Source: Bacteroidota bacterium
GTDB lineage: Bacteria > Bacteroidota > Ignavibacteria > UBA10030 > SZUA-254
NCBI GenBank assembly: GCA_004322375.1
Contig: SCUC01000312.1
Location: 1 to 7,021 of the forward strand
Direction: 5' to 3'
DNA: 7,021 bases
This document shows positions 5,218 to 7,021 of this stretch, one piece after another. Position numbers and translations under genes: made by a program. The notes below the pieces were generated by a model. That model ran no database searches. It worked only from the letters and a program-made list of their open reading frames with translations, and had not been told where the DNA came from. Each line of letters begins with the position of its first letter. Positions within the stretch are counted from its first letter, which is position 1.

Positions 5218-5982
5218 CTACTTTGTATCAAACACAAAACGGACTCCCGCGGAAAGTCCGAAATACCCCGGCACATCCTGAATCGCGGTTTCATATTTTG
5301 TCGTGCCGCCGCCCGCAACAATTTGACCTTGCGCTTCATTCGTGAATTTGGTATCGCTGCCGAAGGGAACATAATGCTTTAGCTGGAGATAGGGCTGAAT
5401 CATATCGGAAGCTTGTATGGTGCAGCCATAAAATACGAGCAACCCGATTTTAAATTCACCCGCACCGGTGAGTGTCCCCGGTTGATTAGGGGGTCCTACG
5501 CTAATATCTTTTGTGCTCATGATATTCATGCCTAAACCGATTCCCGCATAGGGTGAAAGCAATGTGAAATTCGGCATCGTTAACCGATGGATAGGCATCA
5601 CATCTAAGGAGATAATCATCGTAGAGCCGCCGCTAAGACCGTCAGCGCCAAATTTTCCCGCCCCAAATTGACTGTTGTATGCTTCCTCAAAATACGCAAA
5701 TGAGGAGTAGGAAGCATCGAGATTGATATCCAGCTTATACCAACCACCTGCAAATTCGGGCGGAAAGACCTGGTATCCTGTTTGCAGACCGAAATTAAAC
5801 CCTGTTTTTCCGGCATCCACAACGTTGCCGGTTTGTGTTCCGGCGCCTTGTGTCGTTAGCTTGTACGCTCCTTTTAAGCCGGAAGATTTAAAGCCAACGT
5901 GCGGACCAATGTAAAATTGACTGTATAAAAGATTTGCAGTTACTGCGAGAAGAAGAGGGATAATAAGAATGTATTTTTTCAT
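5218..5982 (-). CDS. outer membrane beta-barrel protein
   Basis: A 254-residue exported protein. MKKYILIIPLLLAVTANLLYSQ is a clear signal peptide, with cleavage after about residue 22 and mature start FYIGPHVGFK. The mature part alternates aromatic/hydrophobic and polar residues with Gly/Asn-rich turns, as in small porin-like barrels (FNFGLQTGYQ, LSPYAGIGLGMNI, FKIGLLVFYG, IQPYLQLKHYVPFG), and ends with an amphipathic strand GLSAGVRFVF plus DTK. Length and layout suit the 8- to 10-strand outer membrane protein beta-barrel families. Substrate or role cannot be read from sequence. The start at 5982 has only a weak AAAGAA-like site ahead of it. It is convergent with the B12-binding gene and divergent from the riboswitch-controlled receptor. 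No convincing promoter is seen on the minus strand in 5983-6216; GATATTTG at 6116-6109 is close to a TAnnTTTG box but lacks an upstream partner. Confidence 0.88.
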   Translation of the reverse strand: MKKYILIIPLLLAVTANLLYSQFYIGPHVGFKSSGLKGAYKLTTQGAGTQTGNVVDAGKTGFNFGLQTGYQVFPPEFAGGWYKLDINLDASYSSFAYFEEAYNSQFGAGKFGADGLSGGSTMIISLDVMPIHRLTMPNFTLLSPYAGIGLGMNIMSTKDISVGPPNQPGTLTGAGEFKIGLLVFYGCTIQASDMIQPYLQLKHYVPFGSDTKFTNEAQGQIVAGGGTTKYETAIQDVPGYFGLSAGVRFVFDTK

Positions 5983-6167
5983 GACAATTCTTTGTATTGT
6001 GAATAATAGATAGAATTTAATTATGAAAAGAACTGCCGGAGTGATGGTGTAACAAAGGAAAGAACCGCCTACATGATGTGCAATATTAAGAAAACTAAAC
6101 GCGATTTACAAATATCGGTATGAAAAAAGTCAAGAAATTTGAAACATCAAAAAATGGTAGGAAAAGA

Positions 6168-6199
6168 ATTGTATATTTGTGCACAAGGCTGTATATTTG
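6168..6199 (+). promoter_or_regulatory. Bacteroidota-type promoter ahead of the cobalamin riboswitch
   Basis: TATATTTG (6192-6199) matches the Bacteroidota -7 consensus TAnnTTTG. ATTG (6168-6171) lies 20 nt upstream, close to the TTTG/19-nt arrangement. Transcription would begin about 6206, just before riboswitch stem P1 at 6217. A second TATATTTG at 6172-6179 repeats the box exactly 20 nt earlier but lacks an upstream partner. The palindrome TTGTGCACAA (6177-6186) lies between them. Confidence 0.5.
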
Positions 6200-6216
6200 A
6201 TTCAATAAATCACATA

Positions 6217-6388
6217 CACTACATGTAGAGGCGGGAAACTGCCTCAGGGAATTCCGTGCAAATCGGAAGCTGCCCCGCAACTGTATACCTCTCCGAATAT
6301 TCGGAACATTTTCGGTTCACTATATCACTATCCTAGTGGATGGGAAGATCGCCGAAAATCAGGTAAGCCAGGAGACCGACATGTAGTG
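6217..6388 (+). ncRNA. cobalamin (B12) riboswitch
   Basis: This is a complete aptamer. P1 is a perfect 10-bp stem, CACTACATGT (6217-6226) with ACATGTAGTG (6379-6388). P2 is GAGGC (6228-6232) with GCCTC (6241-6245). Conserved core segments follow: AGGGAA (6246-6251), CCG...CGG hairpin, GCTGCCCCGCAACTGT (6269-6284), and the B12 box AAGCCAGGAGACC (6365-6377). Peripheral hairpins are visible: CCGAATATTCGG (6293-6304), and ATTTTCGG (6308-6315) with CCGAAAAT (6352-6359) enclosing CACTA/TAGTG (6326-6338). The class binds adenosyl- or related cobalamins and turns off downstream genes when B12 is plentiful. It controls the TonB-dependent receptor starting at 6503. Confidence 0.95.
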
Positions 6389-6397
6389 CTGCCTAAG

Positions 6398-6469
6398 AAT
6401 CTTCGCGGGAAGAATAAAGGGTACCAATGATGAAATTCTTTCATTATGCCCAATTTCCACGCGGAGGTT
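6398..6469 (+). promoter_or_regulatory. predicted antiterminator pairing of the B12 expression platform
   Basis: AATCTTCGCG (6398-6407) can pair with CGCGGAGGTT (6460-6469), 10 contiguous pairs including two G.U. The second strand contains the 3' half of the inner terminator stem, so the two structures exclude each other. The 5' strand can instead fold locally as TCTTC (6400-6404) with GAAGA (6409-6413), loop GCGG. A further small stem ATGAAA/TTTCAT (6430-6444) lies in the interval. How ligand binding to the aptamer, which ends at 6388, biases the choice is inferred only. Confidence 0.5.
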
Positions 6470-6479
6470 GGGCTTTTTT
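6448..6479 (+). terminator. intrinsic terminator of the B12 riboswitch
   Basis: GCCCAATTTCC (6448-6458) pairs with GGAGGTTGGGC (6463-6473), an 11-bp stem with two G.U pairs and loop ACGC. TTTTTT (6474-6479) follows. It lies 60 nt after the aptamer and 23 nt before the receptor start codon, so regulation is most likely by transcription attenuation rather than by hiding the ribosome site at 6491-6495. Confidence 0.92.
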
Positions 6480-6502
6480 GTTTACCATGCGAGGATAGAA
6501 TA

Positions 6503-7021
6503 ATGAAAGTTTTGTCGAAAAAACGTTTTTTGATATTAAAAAAATTGGTTACAATATGGTTAATCATGATTGCGGTTCATTCTATAAGACTTGAAAACTT
6601 GTTCTCTCAAGAACATCTCTCCGATGATACGACGAAAACGTACCGATACGGTGAAGTCGTAATCAGGGCAGAACGATTGTACAACCAATCAAGCACATCG
6701 GTACAGCGAATAACGCGGGAAGATATTGAAACATCTTCTGCATTGTTCGTCAGTGATTTGATTTCTCATCATCAAGGAATTTTCATCAAGAATTATGGAG
6801 GCGCATCGGGAATTAAAACTATCTCGCAACGCGGATTAGGCTCGGAACATAGCGTTGTGCTTTTAAATGGAATGAGAATCAGCTCGCAGCAGAATGGGCT
6901 ATTGGATTTTAGCATGTTTCCTCTTGAACAAATCGAACGGCTTGAAATACTTCAAGGGGGCTTATCATCGGTCATTGGTGCGGACGCTGTTGGGGGTGCA
7001 ATCAATCTCATCACATTGCAT
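6503..7021 (+). CDS. TonB-dependent receptor, N-terminal part, probable cobalamin transporter (runs off the window)
   Basis: The frame is open from ATG 6503 to the last base, giving 173 residues of a longer protein. GAGGA (6491-6495) lies 7 nt upstream as ribosome site. Residues 1-36 form a long signal peptide with a basic start and hydrophobic core (LVTIWLIMIAV), ending in FSQ. YGEVVIRAER (49-58) resembles a TonB box plus plug entry. The plug domain follows (about 65-171): TSVQRITREDIE, the QRGLGSEHSVVLLNGMR block, PLEQIERLEILQGG and GADAVGGAINLIT are all standard for these receptors. They sit in the outer membrane and import large ligands using TonB energy. The specificity is inferred from the B12 riboswitch directly upstream, which makes a BtuB-like role likely; the barrel is outside the window, so I give no symbol. 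Confidence 0.93.
   Translation, partial: MKVLSKKRFLILKKLVTIWLIMIAVHSIRLENLFSQEHLSDDTTKTYRYGEVVIRAERLYNQSSTSVQRITREDIETSSALFVSDLISHHQGIFIKNYGGASGIKTISQRGLGSEHSVVLLNGMRISSQQNGLLDFSMFPLEQIERLEILQGGLSSVIGADAVGGAINLITLH

Noticed and set aside
5145..5372. Minus-strand frame overlapping the end of the barrel gene
   Set aside because: It runs through the bidirectional terminator and lies in another frame of the barrel gene.
6095..6567. Minus-strand frames across the riboswitch leader
   Set aside because: They are antisense to a conserved riboswitch and its terminator and show no protein features.

Overview
The window looks like a chromosomal segment of a Bacteroidota/Chlorobi-group bacterium, possibly near Ignavibacteria. 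The support is indirect. Several genes lack a clear Shine-Dalgarno site. A promoter-like box of the TAnnTTTG type lies ahead of the B12-controlled leader. Two genes encode envelope proteins with lipid-bilayer-style signal peptides ending in SQ. One small secreted fibronectin-III-like protein carries a basic tryptophan-containing tail. A stand-alone methylmalonyl-CoA-mutase-type B12-binding subunit is also present. The taxonomic call is an inference; no rRNA is present.

Layout. Positions 1-285 hold no convincing gene: short degenerate GGATATGCGAT repeats, then a long inverted repeat (133-148 with 201-216). Positions 286-2940 encode an 884-residue multidomain protein (leucine-rich repeats, Roc GTPase, COR, C-terminal TIR), the accessory-looking gene and the most interesting one here. 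An 11-bp palindrome overlaps its stop codon. Then come tRNA-Lys(UUU) (3098-3169), a sigma70-like promoter (3204-3233), tRNA-Leu(GAG) (3368-3454), and a small exported FnIII-like protein (3500-3901) that probably shares the tRNA-Leu transcript, closed by a terminator at 3929-3956.

The second half is housekeeping and B12-related. A Maf nucleotide pyrophosphatase (4065-4658) is followed after 2 nt by a B12-binding protein (4661-5074). A long hairpin with T/A flanks (5134-5201) ends this pair and also the convergent outer-membrane barrel gene on the minus strand (5982-5218). On the plus strand from about 6168 there is a promoter, a complete cobalamin riboswitch (6217-6388), an intrinsic terminator (6448-6479) with a 10-bp competing antiterminator pairing, and the 5' part of a TonB-dependent receptor (6503 to the window end), presumably a cobalamin transporter of the BtuB type.

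How it fits together: a B12-binding subunit and a B12-regulated uptake receptor lie within 1.5 kb, but in separate transcription units. The Roco-TIR gene next to a tRNA is the candidate for a defence or self/non-self sensing function. It stands alone, so it would have to combine sensing (LRR), switching (Roc-COR) and effector (TIR) functions in one chain.
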